From assembly GCF_001418135.1 (NCBI RefSeq), contig NZ_LIPQ01000061.1, positions 1-43,837 on the forward strand: a stretch of DNA of 43,837 nt, written 5' to 3'. The notes under the pieces were generated by a model. It was not told the origin of the DNA, made no database searches, and was given only the letters and a program-made list of their open reading frames with translations. Shown piece by piece: positions 8,193 to 18,533 of this stretch; position 1 is the stretch's first letter; each line of letters starts with the position of its first letter. The translations under genes were made by a program, and so were the position numbers. This DNA comes from Streptomyces aureus (GTDB lineage: Bacteria; Actinomycetota; Actinomycetes; Streptomycetales; Streptomycetaceae).

Positions 8193-9155
8193 GTGACATC
8201 TGAGAGCCCCGGCCGCATCGTTCTGCTCACCGCCAGCCACCGTGTGGCACCCGGACTGCTGTCCTGGCCCGCCTGGCAGGCGCTGGGCTCCGCGGACCGG
8301 GTGCTCTGCCCCGACGAGCACCACCCCCAGCTGCCGTACCTGAGGGAGGCCGGGGTCGCCGTCGAGCACCTCCGGCCCAGCGCCGAGGAACTCGTCGAGG
8401 CGTGCGCCGGAGGCCGTACGGTCCTGCTGCTGCCCTCGGGCGAGGGCGACCGGGCGCTGACCGACGGCCTCGCCCGGCTCGCCGGTTCGGGCCGCCTCAC
8501 GATGCCCGACCTGGAACTGCTGCCCGGTTCGTACGACCTGCCGGGCGCCCGGCTCCTCGACCTCGTGCAGATCATGGACCGCATCCGGCGCGAGTGCCCG
8601 TGGACCTCCCTGCAGACCCACGAGGGGCTCGCCAAGTACGGGATCGAGGAGGCGTACGAACTCGTCGAGGCGATCGAGGACGGCGACCGGGACGAGCTGC
8701 GCGAGGAGCTCGGGGACGTCCTCCTTCAGGTCGTCTTCCACGCCCGGATCGCCGAGGAGGACCCGGAGGAGCCCTTCTCCGTCGACGACGTCGCCGGTGC
8801 CCTCGTCGAGAAGCTGATCCGCCGCCACCCGCACGTCTTCGGGGACGAGACGGCGGAGACGCCGGAGGACGTACGGGCCCACTGGCTGCGCACCAAGGCG
8901 ATCGAGAAGCGGCGGGAGTCCGTGACGGACGGCGTGCCGCTGGGCCAGCCGGGGCTCGCGCTCGCCGCGAAGCTCGGTGGCCGGGCGCGCGCGGCGGGCC
9001 TCGACGTGGCCCTCCCGGCGGAGCGGGGCATCGGCTACGACCTGCTCGCCCTCGCGGTCCGCGCGGAGGCGGAGGGCGTGGACCCGGAGGCGGCGCTGCG
9101 CGCGGCGGCCCGGACGTACCGGGAGGCGATCCGCGCGGCGGAGGGGGTGGCCTAG
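8193..9155 (+). CDS. mazG: MazG nucleoside triphosphate pyrophosphohydrolase
   Basis: 320 residues. MazG hydrolyses NTPs or dNTPs to monophosphates and pyrophosphate and clears non-canonical nucleotides. The metal-binding MazG motif is complete: EEAYE at 152-156 and ELGD at 172-175, after the opening LVQIMDRIRRECPW near 125. A second, weaker MazG-like helical repeat follows. The first 115 or so residues are an extra domain that begins with a Rossmann-like strand (GRIVLLTASHR), found in actinobacterial MazG proteins. The start is GTG 8193 with only a weak purine run. It is convergent with the globin-reductase gene. Confidence 0.93.
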   Translation: MTSESPGRIVLLTASHRVAPGLLSWPAWQALGSADRVLCPDEHHPQLPYLREAGVAVEHLRPSAEELVEACAGGRTVLLLPSGEGDRALTDGLARLAGSGRLTMPDLELLPGSYDLPGARLLDLVQIMDRIRRECPWTSLQTHEGLAKYGIEEAYELVEAIEDGDRDELREELGDVLLQVVFHARIAEEDPEEPFSVDDVAGALVEKLIRRHPHVFGDETAETPEDVRAHWLRTKAIEKRRESVTDGVPLGQPGLALAAKLGGRARAAGLDVALPAERGIGYDLLALAVRAEAEGVDPEAALRAAARTYREAIRAAEGVA

Positions 9156-9196
9156 CCGCTCGTGGCCGGCTCGCGGTGCCGCGCCGGTGGCCGGCG

Positions 9197-10408
9197 CTAC
9201 GGCTCGCGCGGCGCCCGGGCGCCCGGGTTGTGCCAGAGCGGGGGCGGCGGGCCCAGGAGGCGTTCCGCCGCGGTGTTCGGGCGGGCGGTGAAGCGGCCGA
9301 CGGGCTGCAGGGTGTCGTGGTGGATCCGGTACGGGTCGGTGCCCAGCTCCACCAGCGCCTCGGCGACCTCCGTCAGGAAGCCGGGCGGGCCGGCGAGGTA
9401 GACGTCGTGCGAGGGCCAGTGGACGCAGGCCCGCAGTGCCTGGAGGAGCCGCTCGGTCGCCTGGTCCTTGCGGTGGCCGGGGGCCGAGGTGATGTAGGTG
9501 ACGCTGAGTCCGCCGATATGTTTCCGTAGTCGCTCCGCGTCCCGCCGGCCGTACAGGTACTCCTTCGCGCGCGCCACCACGAACAGCCGGCCCTTCAGTT
9601 CCGGCTCGGTCCGCGCCGCCTCGGAGAGGAGCGCCTTCACCGGCGCCCAGCCCGTACCCGCGCATATGTAGGTACGGAGTCCGCCCGGCTTTGTGCACGC
9701 GGTGAGGCCACCTCCGGGCGCGCTCAGCCGCAGCGTCTCGCCCGGACCCGTCTCGTCGACGAGGGCCGTGCTCATCGCGCCGCCGGGGATCCGGCTCACA
9801 TGGAGTTCGACCGTGCCGTCGGGGCGGGGCGCGTCCGCGAGGGAGTAGGTGCGCCAGACGCGCGGGACGCGCAGCGAGCTGACGCTGACGTACTGCCCCG
9901 GGAGGAAGGGGAGGTGCTGCCGGGGCCGCAGGGTGAGGACGGCCAGATCCTCGCCGTACCGCTCGTGCCGGACGACGTCCGCGTCCCACCAGGCCGGCTC
10001 CCCGGCCCCGGCGGCCTCGTCGGCGCCCGCCAGCATCAGATCGGCGACGTGCCCGTACGCCTCGGTCCAGGCCTTCTCGGCCTCCAGGCTCCAGGCGGCC
10101 CCCGCGGCGTGCGCGAAGGCGGCGAGCAGGCTCGACCCGACGGCGGCGTACAGCGCGGGGGAGGCGAGGAACCTGCGGTGGTCGCGGCCCAGCTGCCCCA
10201 GGTAATCGGCGAGCCCCGGGGACTCCAGATGGGTCACCACATGGGTCAGCGCGGCGAAGAGCCGGTCCCGCTGGGGCCGCATGTCCTCGGGGAACAGCTC
10301 GCGCATCGCGGGGTTGTTCCAGAAAAGATGCGAGTAGAAGAAGGTGACGGCGTGTTCGGCCCGTCTCTCGACGACCGCGAACGTGCTTCTGAGCATCTGA
10401 GGATCCAC
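9197..10408 (-). CDS. Globin domain fused to FAD/NAD(P) ferredoxin-reductase-type module (flavohaemoprotein-like)
   Basis: 403 residues. Residues 1-135 are a globin: FFYSHLF carries the B10 tyrosine, LFPEDM the CD1 phenylalanine, and the His of DHRRF followed by LYAAVGSSLLAAF is the proximal ligand by comparison with Hmp. Then comes an FAD domain with RTYSLA and an NAD(P) domain with GTGWAPVKALL. Such fusions oxidise nitric oxide to nitrate with O2 and NAD(P)H, which I infer for this one. GTG 10408 is chosen because TAGATT ends 7 nt upstream, fitting a leaderless message; TTG 10414 is the alternative. It is divergent from a P450 gene. Confidence 0.87.
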   Translation of the reverse strand: MDPQMLRSTFAVVERRAEHAVTFFYSHLFWNNPAMRELFPEDMRPQRDRLFAALTHVVTHLESPGLADYLGQLGRDHRRFLASPALYAAVGSSLLAAFAHAAGAAWSLEAEKAWTEAYGHVADLMLAGADEAAGAGEPAWWDADVVRHERYGEDLAVLTLRPRQHLPFLPGQYVSVSSLRVPRVWRTYSLADAPRPDGTVELHVSRIPGGAMSTALVDETGPGETLRLSAPGGGLTACTKPGGLRTYICAGTGWAPVKALLSEAARTEPELKGRLFVVARAKEYLYGRRDAERLRKHIGGLSVTYITSAPGHRKDQATERLLQALRACVHWPSHDVYLAGPPGFLTEVAEALVELGTDPYRIHHDTLQPVGRFTARPNTAAERLLGPPPPLWHNPGARAPREP

Positions 10409-10415
10409 TGACAAG

Positions 10416-10421
10416 AATCTA
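10416..10421 (-). promoter_or_regulatory. -10 hexamer TAGATT for the globin-reductase gene
   Basis: On the minus strand TAGATT is followed by 7 nt and then GTG 10408. This supports a leaderless start there rather than TTG 10414, whose codon would overlap the expected transcription start. Confidence 0.4.
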
Positions 10422-10480
10422 GGGCACCACCCCCTTCTTGATCACAGGATCCGACAGACCTCACCTTCCGGACCGCCCTG

Positions 10481-10486
10481 TACGGT
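10481..10486 (+). promoter_or_regulatory. -10 hexamer TACGGT for the P450 gene
   Basis: TACGGT ends 6 nt before GTG 10493 with only GGGGA between, so the mRNA is probably leaderless or nearly so. Confidence 0.35.
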
Positions 10487-10492
10487 CGGGGA

Positions 10493-11812
10493 GTGAGCAC
10501 CACCCCCGGAACCGATCCCGCGTCCTGCCCCGTGTCGCCCCCCGCGCCCGAGCTCTTCACCTGGGAGTTCGCCAGCGATCCGTACCCCGCGTACGCCTGG
10601 CTGCGGGAGCACGCGCCCGTGCACCGGACGACGCTGCCCAGCGGGGTCGAGGCCTGGCTGGTGACGCGGTACGGGGACGCCCGGCAGGCCCTCGCCGACC
10701 AGCGGCTCTCCAAGAACCCCGCCCACCACGACGAGTCCCCGCACGCCAGGGGGAAGACGGGCATCCCGGGCGAGCGCAAGGCCGAGCTGATGACGCATCT
10801 GCTCAACATCGACCCGCCGGACCACACCCGGCTGCGGCGGCTCGTCTCGAAGGCCTTCACCCCGCGCCGCGTCGCCGAGTTCACCCCGCGCGTGCAGGAG
10901 CTGACCGACCGGCTCATCGACGCCTTCGTGGAGAAGGGGAGCGCGGACCTCATCCACGAGTTCGCCTTCCCGCTCCCCATCTACGCGATCTGCGACCTGC
11001 TCGGCGTGCCCGAGGAGGACCAGGACGACTTCCGCGACTGGGCCGGGATGATGATCCGGCACGGCGGCGGCCCGCGCGGCGGGGTCGCGCGGTCGGTGAA
11101 GAAGATGCGCGGCTATCTCGCCGAGCTGATCCACCGCAAGCGGGAGGGCCTGCGGCAAGAAGGGGCCGACGACCTCATCTCGGGGCTCATCAAGGCCTCC
11201 GACCACGGCGAGCACCTCACCGAGAACGAGGCCGCCGCCATGGCCTTCATCCTTCTCTTCGCCGGCTTCGAGACGACGGTCAACCTCATCGGCAACGGCA
11301 TGTACCAGCTCCTGCGGCACCCCGCGCAGCGCGAGCTGCTCCAGACGTCGGTCGCGGCGGGGGAGACCGGGCTCCTGGAGACCGGGATCGAGGAGCTGCT
11401 GCGGTACGACGGGCCGGTGGAGATGGCCACCTGGCGGTACGCGACCGAGCCGCTGACCATCGGCGGGCAGGACATCCCGGCGGGCGACCCCGTCCTCGTG
11501 GTGCTCGCCGCCGCGGACCGGGACCCGGAGCGGTTCGACGGGCCGGACACCCTGGACCTGGCCCGGCGCGACAACCAGCACCTCGGGTACGGGCACGGCA
11601 TCCACTACTGCCTGGGCGCGCCGCTCGCGCGGCTCGAAGGACAGACCGCGCTCGCCACTCTGCTGACTCGGCTGCCGGACCTGCGACTTGCCGCCGATCC
11701 GGAGGAACTGCGGTGGCGCGGAGGGCTCATCATGCGCGGATTGCGCACGCTTCCGGTGGAGTTCTCCCCTTCCGCACGACCTCCACGAAGTGACGATTCG
11801 TCAGAACTGTGA
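10493..11812 (+). CDS. Cytochrome P450 (CYP107-like)
   Basis: 439 residues of a soluble bacterial P450. The I-helix AGFETT provides the oxygen-activating Thr, the K-helix carries ExxR in EELLR, and the haem loop GYGHGIHYCLG places the thiolate ligand at about Cys373. The N-terminus PELFTWEFASDPYPAYAWLR resembles CYP107-type enzymes, which often hydroxylate macrolides or fatty acids, but no substrate can be assigned. No ferredoxin gene adjoins it. The last 20 residues are polar and probably disordered. It is divergent from the globin-reductase gene. Confidence 0.92.
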   Translation: MSTTPGTDPASCPVSPPAPELFTWEFASDPYPAYAWLREHAPVHRTTLPSGVEAWLVTRYGDARQALADQRLSKNPAHHDESPHARGKTGIPGERKAELMTHLLNIDPPDHTRLRRLVSKAFTPRRVAEFTPRVQELTDRLIDAFVEKGSADLIHEFAFPLPIYAICDLLGVPEEDQDDFRDWAGMMIRHGGGPRGGVARSVKKMRGYLAELIHRKREGLRQEGADDLISGLIKASDHGEHLTENEAAAMAFILLFAGFETTVNLIGNGMYQLLRHPAQRELLQTSVAAGETGLLETGIEELLRYDGPVEMATWRYATEPLTIGGQDIPAGDPVLVVLAAADRDPERFDGPDTLDLARRDNQHLGYGHGIHYCLGAPLARLEGQTALATLLTRLPDLRLAADPEELRWRGGLIMRGLRTLPVEFSPSARPPRSDDSSEL

Positions 11813-11890
11813 TCTTCACGTGATCGCGGGTGCATCGACTTGTGATGAGCGTTCGAATACGGCTACCTTCCCCGTCAGCTCGGTTCGTCA

Positions 11891-11915
11891 ACGTGGTTGA
11901 GTAATTCGGCCACGT
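11891..11915 (+). promoter_or_regulatory. Short stem-loop in the leader of the first rpf gene
   Basis: ACGTGG and CCACGT flank a 13-nt AT-richer loop about 50 nt before the start codon. The leader does not show the conserved ydaO boxes found before the second rpf gene. A role in control is conjecture. Confidence 0.25.
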
Positions 11916-11961
11916 CGGCAACTCGGGTCGTCCACACAGTCGTCACGCGAAAGGCGCTCCT

Positions 11962-13077
11962 ATGCGTTCCGGGAACGGACGTCACCGTCGCCCCCGTCAG
12001 GCCCCCGCAATCGTCGTCGCCGCGGGCGTGACCGGCTCCGCCATGGCGCTGCCGCTGCTCGCCACCGGGTCCGCCTCCGCCGCCGACGCCGCCACGTGGG
12101 ACCGCGTCGCCGAGTGCGAGTCCGGCGGCCAGTGGAGCGCCAACTTCGGCAACGGCATGTACGGCGGGCTCCAGTTCACCCAGGACAGCTGGGAGCGGAA
12201 CGGCGGCCTGACCTACGCGCCCAGCCCCGACCTGGCCAGTCGCGCCCAGCAGATCGCGGTGGCCGAGAAGGCCCTTGCCAAGGGCTCCACCGAGTGGGCC
12301 ACCTGCGCGCCGATCGCCGGCCTGACGAACGACGGCACGTCGCCCGGCGTGGACCCCGGCCCCGCGAGCGTCCCCACGGCCCCCACGGGACCGGTTCCCG
12401 AGTCGAACTGGACCTCCGGCCTTCCCGGGACCTCCGAGGGGTCCTCGGAGGAGGCGAAGGAGTCCAAGGACGCGAAGAAGGCCACGGAAACGGCTTCGCC
12501 CACCGCTCCCGCCACGCCCGTCTCGCCGACCGCTCCCGTCACGCCGACCACCCCGGCGAGCCCCTCGGTGTCGACGGATCCGGGCCACCCGACCGTGCCC
12601 ACCACACCGGGCACGCCCGATGAGTCCCTTACGCCCGATGAGTCCCTTGCGCCCGGTACGCCCGGCGCACCGGGGGCCACCACGCCCGGCGGGCCGACGG
12701 ACGACGTGTCGCCCGCCACTCCCGGAACCGGGAAGCACCGGGGCGACGCCGCCCCGGAGGAAAGCGGCAACCCGGACAGTTCCCTCGAATCGGGTAGACA
12801 CGCTTCATCCACCAACAAGCTGACCGAAAACCCCCTGGACAAGGCTCCGGCTGACGCGTCGAAGGAATCGGACGCAACGGACAGTCAGGGCAAGTCGGGC
12901 TCCTACCTCGTACAGCCGGGCGACAATCTGTCCGACATTGCACAGGAGAACGAACTCCCCGGAGGCTGGACCGCCCTCTATGACGCCAACCGGCAGACCG
13001 TGGGCCTCGATCCGGACCTCATCCTCCCTGGTCAGGCCCTCGACCTGACGAACGGTTCGATCACGCCGGCGAAGTGA
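11962..13077 (+). CDS. Secreted resuscitation-promoting-factor-like transglycosylase with LysM domain
   Basis: 371 residues. A signal peptide (RHRRPRQAP, hydrophobic core, ASA-ADA cleavage near 40) is followed by an Rpf domain at about 43-115 with the catalytic Glu in AECESGGQW. A long linker rich in Thr, Pro, Ser and Glu (about 120-305) contains repeats such as TPDESL, and a C-terminal LysM (YLVQPGDNLSDIAQENELPGGW to LILPGQALDL) binds peptidoglycan. It cleaves wall glycan to help spore germination or growth. ATG 11962 follows GAAAGG. It is a tandem paralogue of the downstream rpfA. Confidence 0.93.
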   Translation: MRSGNGRHRRPRQAPAIVVAAGVTGSAMALPLLATGSASAADAATWDRVAECESGGQWSANFGNGMYGGLQFTQDSWERNGGLTYAPSPDLASRAQQIAVAEKALAKGSTEWATCAPIAGLTNDGTSPGVDPGPASVPTAPTGPVPESNWTSGLPGTSEGSSEEAKESKDAKKATETASPTAPATPVSPTAPVTPTTPASPSVSTDPGHPTVPTTPGTPDESLTPDESLAPGTPGAPGATTPGGPTDDVSPATPGTGKHRGDAAPEESGNPDSSLESGRHASSTNKLTENPLDKAPADASKESDATDSQGKSGSYLVQPGDNLSDIAQENELPGGWTALYDANRQTVGLDPDLILPGQALDLTNGSITPAK

Positions 13078-13294
13078 TTCGGGGGCGTATGTCCGGTTCT
13101 GGGCAAGTGAGACATGGGTCTCTTCGTCCCAACTGGCGTGTCACGCCCGCAAACTTTGCTTCTGTCGCCTCTCACCTGCACAAACAACCCCCGCCGGAAG
13201 GCAAGTAGGGGCGATATTTCCGCAATACGCCTCTTTGAACTTCCGGTGGGTCTGTGTCTACGGTCGTCACCGCTCGCCACCGCGGGCCCCGTCG

Positions 13295-14238
<944 letters not shown>

Positions 14239-14300
14239 GCCCGGCGGCCCGCGTGAGTCCGGCGGCTCGCGCGGCCCCTCCGACCCTCCCGCGGTGACCA

Positions 14301-14343
14301 CCCCGGCCCGGCGCGCCCATCCCCCGTGCGCGTCGGGCCGGGG
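14301..14343 (+). terminator. Strong GC hairpin after rpfA
   Basis: CCCCGGCCCG (14301-14310) pairs with CGGGCCGGGG (14334-14343), and the stem extends inward through CGCGC/GCGCG. It lies 62 nt past the rpfA stop and precedes TTCCCCC, not a U-run, as is common in Streptomyces. Confidence 0.75.
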
Positions 14344-15883
<1,540 letters not shown>

Positions 15884-16001
15884 TCACCCCACAGGGCTGA
15901 TCAACGGCTGAGCCCCTCCGCAGGGCAGCTTCCGTACGTCCCCGTACTCGGTCCCGTACCGTGTGCGGGGACGTCCGCGTGAACAGGGGAGGCGACACGA
16001 C

Positions 16002-16472
16002 ATGGCCGCGAAGGACCGGGACCGGTTCTCCACCGCGACCCGGATCAGACTGCTCGGCGAGCAGACCGCCGCCCGTGTCTACCGCTCCCAGACCCGCCGC
16101 CAGGCCCGCCGCTCCCGGCTCACCGGCCGCGCGGCCTTCCTCGCCCTGGTCGTCTGCTCCCTCGTCGTGGCGCTCGCCTACCCGATGCGGAGCTACGTCT
16201 CCCAGCAGGGCGAGATCGCCGAGCAGGAGCGCAGGGCCGCCGAGGCCGCCCGCCGGGTCGAGGAACTCAGGGACGAGAAGGCCCGTCTCCAGGACCCGGC
16301 CTACGTCCGCCGCCTCGCCCGCGAGCACCTCCACTACCTGCTGCCCGGCGAGACCGGCTTCACCGTGAACGACCCCGCCGCGGAGCAACGGCCCCGCGGC
16401 GACCAGGGCGCGGCGGACCGCCCCTGGTACGACAACCTCTGGGACGGCGTCGACCACGCCGACCGCCCCTGA
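16002..16472 (+). CDS. divIC: DivIC/FtsB-family septum formation initiator protein
   Basis: 156 residues. A basic N-terminus (about 1-45) is followed by one membrane helix (AAFLALVVCSLVVALAY) and a short coiled coil (QGEIAEQERRAAEAARRVEEL). The conserved tail DPAYVRRLAREHLHYLLPGE marks the DivIC/FtsB family. It spans the membrane once with the coiled coil outside, where it links FtsL and FtsQ in the divisome. ATG 16002 follows GGGGAGG at 8 nt. The position after eno is conserved in actinobacteria. A duplicated GGGCTGATCA (15877-15886, 15894-15903) straddles the eno stop. Confidence 0.92.
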   Translation: MAAKDRDRFSTATRIRLLGEQTAARVYRSQTRRQARRSRLTGRAAFLALVVCSLVVALAYPMRSYVSQQGEIAEQERRAAEAARRVEELRDEKARLQDPAYVRRLAREHLHYLLPGETGFTVNDPAAEQRPRGDQGAADRPWYDNLWDGVDHADRP

Positions 16473-16504
16473 CCCCTCCTCCGCACCAGACGAGCAAGGC
16501 AGAC

Positions 16505-17056
16505 ATGGAAACGCCCCCTCCGCAGACCGAACGCACCGAGCCCACCGAGCGGGACATCGCCGCCTTCGAGCTCCAGCTCGGCCGGCCGCCCCGCGGCCTG
16601 CGCGCCATCGCGCACCGCTGCCCGTGCGGCAACCCGGACGTCGTCGAGACCGCGCCCCGGCTCCCCGACGGCACGCCGTTCCCGACCACGTACTACCTGA
16701 CCTGCCCCCGGGCGGCCTCGGCCATCGGGACCCTGGAGGCCAACGGGGTCATGAAGGAGATGCAGGCCCGGCTCGCCACCGACCCGGAGCTCGCCGCCGC
16801 CTACCGGGCCGCGCACGAGGACTACATCGCGCGCCGTGACGCCATCGAGGTGCTGGAGGGCTTCCCGAGCGCCGGCGGCATGCCGGACCGCGTGAAGTGC
16901 CTGCACGTCCTCGTCGGCCACTCGCTGGCCGCCGGACCGGGTGTGAACCCCTTCGGCGACGAGGCGCTCGCGATGCTGCCCGAGTGGTGGGCGAAGGGCG
17001 CCTGCGTCACCCCGTGCGCGGACCAGGGCGAGAAGACGAAGGAGGGGGCGGAGTGA
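16505..17056 (+). CDS. DUF501-family protein
   Basis: 183 residues that match DUF501: the opening ERDIAAFELQLGRPPRGLRAIAHRCPCGNPDVV, then TPFPTTYYLTCPRA, and the C-terminal VKCLHVLVGHSLAAGPG. Several conserved cysteines (HRCPCG, LTCPR, VKCLH) suggest a metal site, which is inference. No function is known. It lies between divIC and ppx, overlapping ppx by 4 nt (GTGA), so it is translated with it. Its constant partnership hints at a link to division or phosphate metabolism. Confidence 0.9.
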   Translation: METPPPQTERTEPTERDIAAFELQLGRPPRGLRAIAHRCPCGNPDVVETAPRLPDGTPFPTTYYLTCPRAASAIGTLEANGVMKEMQARLATDPELAAAYRAAHEDYIARRDAIEVLEGFPSAGGMPDRVKCLHVLVGHSLAAGPGVNPFGDEALAMLPEWWAKGACVTPCADQGEKTKEGAE

Positions 17057-17967
17057 CCCGGGTCGCCGGAATCGACTGCGGCACGAACTCCATCCGCCTC
17101 CTCGTCGCCGACGTCCACCCCGATACGGGTGACCTGATCGAGCTGGACCGGCGGATGACGATCGTCCGGCTCGGACAGGGCGTCGACAAGACCGGCCGGC
17201 TCGCCCCCGAGGCCCTGGAGCGGACCTTCGCCGCCTGCCGCGCGTACGCCGAGGTCATCAAGGGGCTGGGCGCCGAGAAGCTGCGCTTCGTCGCCACCTC
17301 CGCCTCCCGCGACGCCGAGAACCGCGCGGACTTCGTGAACGGGGTCGTGGAGATCCTCGGCGTCGAGCCCGAGGTGATCACCGGCGACCAGGAGGCCGCG
17401 TTCTCCTTCACCGGCGCCACCGGCGAGCTGCACGGGGACGACCGCCGTCTGGTCGTGGACATCGGCGGCGGCTCGACCGAGTTCGTCGTCGGCAACCGGC
17501 ACGTCGAGGCCGCCCGTTCCGTCGACATCGGCTGCGTCCGGCTCACCGAGCGGCACGTCCGGCACGACCCGCCGACCGCCGAGGAGGCCGACGCGATCCG
17601 CGCCGACGTCCGGGCCGCGCTCGACCTGGCGGCCGAGACCGTCCCGATCGACAGCGCCGAGACCCTCGTCGGGCTCGCCGGATCGGTCACCACGGTCGCC
17701 GCCATCGCTCTCGGGCTCCCGGAGTACGACTCCGAGAAGATCCACCACGCCCGGATCTCCGCCGCCCAGGTCACCGAGGTCACCGACCGGCTGCTCGCCT
17801 CCACGCACGCGGAGCGGGCGGCGATCCCCGTCATCCACCCCGGCCGGGTCGACGTGATCATCGCCGGCGCGATCGTCCTGAGGGAGATCGTCGAGCGGGT
17901 CGGAGCCCACGAGGTCGTCGTCAGTGAGCACGACATCCTCGACGGGATCGCCCTGTCCGTGGCTTGA
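17053..17967 (+). CDS. ppx: Ppx/GppA-family exopolyphosphatase
   Basis: 304 residues of the short actinobacterial form, with only the ASKHA ATPase-like phosphatase domain. Markers are VAGIDCGTNSIRLLVAD (phosphate loop 1), the EVITGDQEAAFSF segment and VVDIGGGSTEFVVG (phosphate loop 2), then LVGLAGSVTTVAA. It removes terminal phosphate from polyphosphate or acts on (p)ppGpp-type pentaphosphate; which one is not decided here. GTG 17053 overlaps the DUF501 stop, so the two are translationally coupled. A strong hairpin follows directly. Confidence 0.92.
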   Translation: MTRVAGIDCGTNSIRLLVADVHPDTGDLIELDRRMTIVRLGQGVDKTGRLAPEALERTFAACRAYAEVIKGLGAEKLRFVATSASRDAENRADFVNGVVEILGVEPEVITGDQEAAFSFTGATGELHGDDRRLVVDIGGGSTEFVVGNRHVEAARSVDIGCVRLTERHVRHDPPTAEEADAIRADVRAALDLAAETVPIDSAETLVGLAGSVTTVAAIALGLPEYDSEKIHHARISAAQVTEVTDRLLASTHAERAAIPVIHPGRVDVIIAGAIVLREIVERVGAHEVVVSEHDILDGIALSVA

Positions 17968-17969
17968 CG

Positions 17970-18128
17970 TCAGTCCTCTCGAAACGAGAGGACCCCGCTG
18001 GGCCGCCGAAGTCGATCGGCGGCCTTCGGGTGGTTCGCCAGGCGGTCCCTCAACTCCGGGATCGTGCACGTGCTGGAGGTGGCGCTCGCCGGCGTGGAGG
18101 TGGGGAGGGGGAGCCGCTCGTCGGCGCA
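17970..18128 (-). pseudogene. Start-less minus-strand frame with coding-like base bias (possible frameshifted small gene)
   Basis: The frame reads ERLPLPTSTPASATSS, then TIPELRDRLANHPKAADRLR, and ends in SFRED at a TGA 2 nt from the ppx stop. My count of its 53 codons gives G+C of about 60, 64 and 89 percent at codon positions 1, 2 and 3, the bias of real Streptomyces genes. No ATG, GTG or TTG lies at its head. An ATG at 18129 is one base out of frame, so a single-base change could have broken it. No family recognised. Confidence 0.35.
17973..17993 (+). terminator. Perfect 9-bp hairpin after ppx
   Basis: GTCCTCTCG-AAA-CGAGAGGAC starts 6 nt after the ppx stop. It probably ends the eno-divIC-DUF501-ppx run. 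On the minus strand the same bases form the last codons of the start-less frame at 17970-18128. Confidence 0.75.
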
Positions 18129-18207
18129 TGAGAGGCGCCGATGATCTCCATAGCGGGCGACTATGAGTGCCTGTGAGGGCCCTCCGGCGAGGTGTCGTCC
18201 GGAAAGT

Positions 18208-18225
18208 TCGTGAAGTTCTTCACAA
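18208..18225. promoter_or_regulatory. Rex-like operator upstream of ndh
   Basis: TCGTGAA-GTTC-TTCACAA matches the Rex consensus TTGTGAA-N4-TTCACAA at 13 of 14 arm positions. Rex senses NADH/NAD+ and represses respiratory genes in Streptomyces, so a site ahead of a type II NADH dehydrogenase makes sense. It is about 310 bp from the start codon, so a distant promoter is required. Confidence 0.5.
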
Positions 18226-18228
18226 GGA

Positions 18229-18292
18229 AAAGGGCCCCGATGGCGCCCGAGGGGGGTCTTTGGGCCCTCCGGGTGGCGCCTCAGGGCCCTTT
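18229..18292. other. Large interrupted inverted repeat between ppx and ndh
   Basis: AAAGGGCCC-cgat-GGCGCC (18229-18247) is mirrored by GGCGCC-tca-GGGCCCTTT (18275-18292): 15 paired bases with a small internal loop, around a 27-nt loop. It may be a terminator for a minus-strand transcript or a leader structure for ndh. It begins 4 nt after the Rex-like site. Confidence 0.5.
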
Positions 18293-18377
18293 CGCAGGCG
18301 CGGGGGTCGATTCGCTCGATGTTTCCATCGCGTGAACGGGTCCCGTGGTTCAGCGTTAACGGGGGCTCTCCAGGCCA

Positions 18378-18394
18378 GTTCACAAGGGGTGAAC
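18378..18394. promoter_or_regulatory. Dyad GTTCAC-N5-GTGAAC upstream of ndh
   Basis: A 6-bp perfect dyad with spacer AAGGG. A third motif, TTGTGAA-GGGG-CGCACGA at 18482-18499, keeps one perfect Rex half-site nearer to the gene. Together these suggest redox control, unproven. Confidence 0.35.
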
Positions 18395-18533
18395 AACGTT
18401 CGCCCCCGCACCCCGGTTCCTTTGCAGCACCATGACATGGATCACGTGGGCGGCGGAGTGTAGCAGAGGTGTCCGGAGACCTTGTGAAGGGGCGCACGAG
18501 CACCCCCCTCAGGAGGGGTGGATACTCGATCTC

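Noticed and set aside
11840..11870. GTTCGAATAC resembling a tRNA T-loop before the first rpf gene
   Set aside because: No acceptor or anticodon stems can be paired around it.
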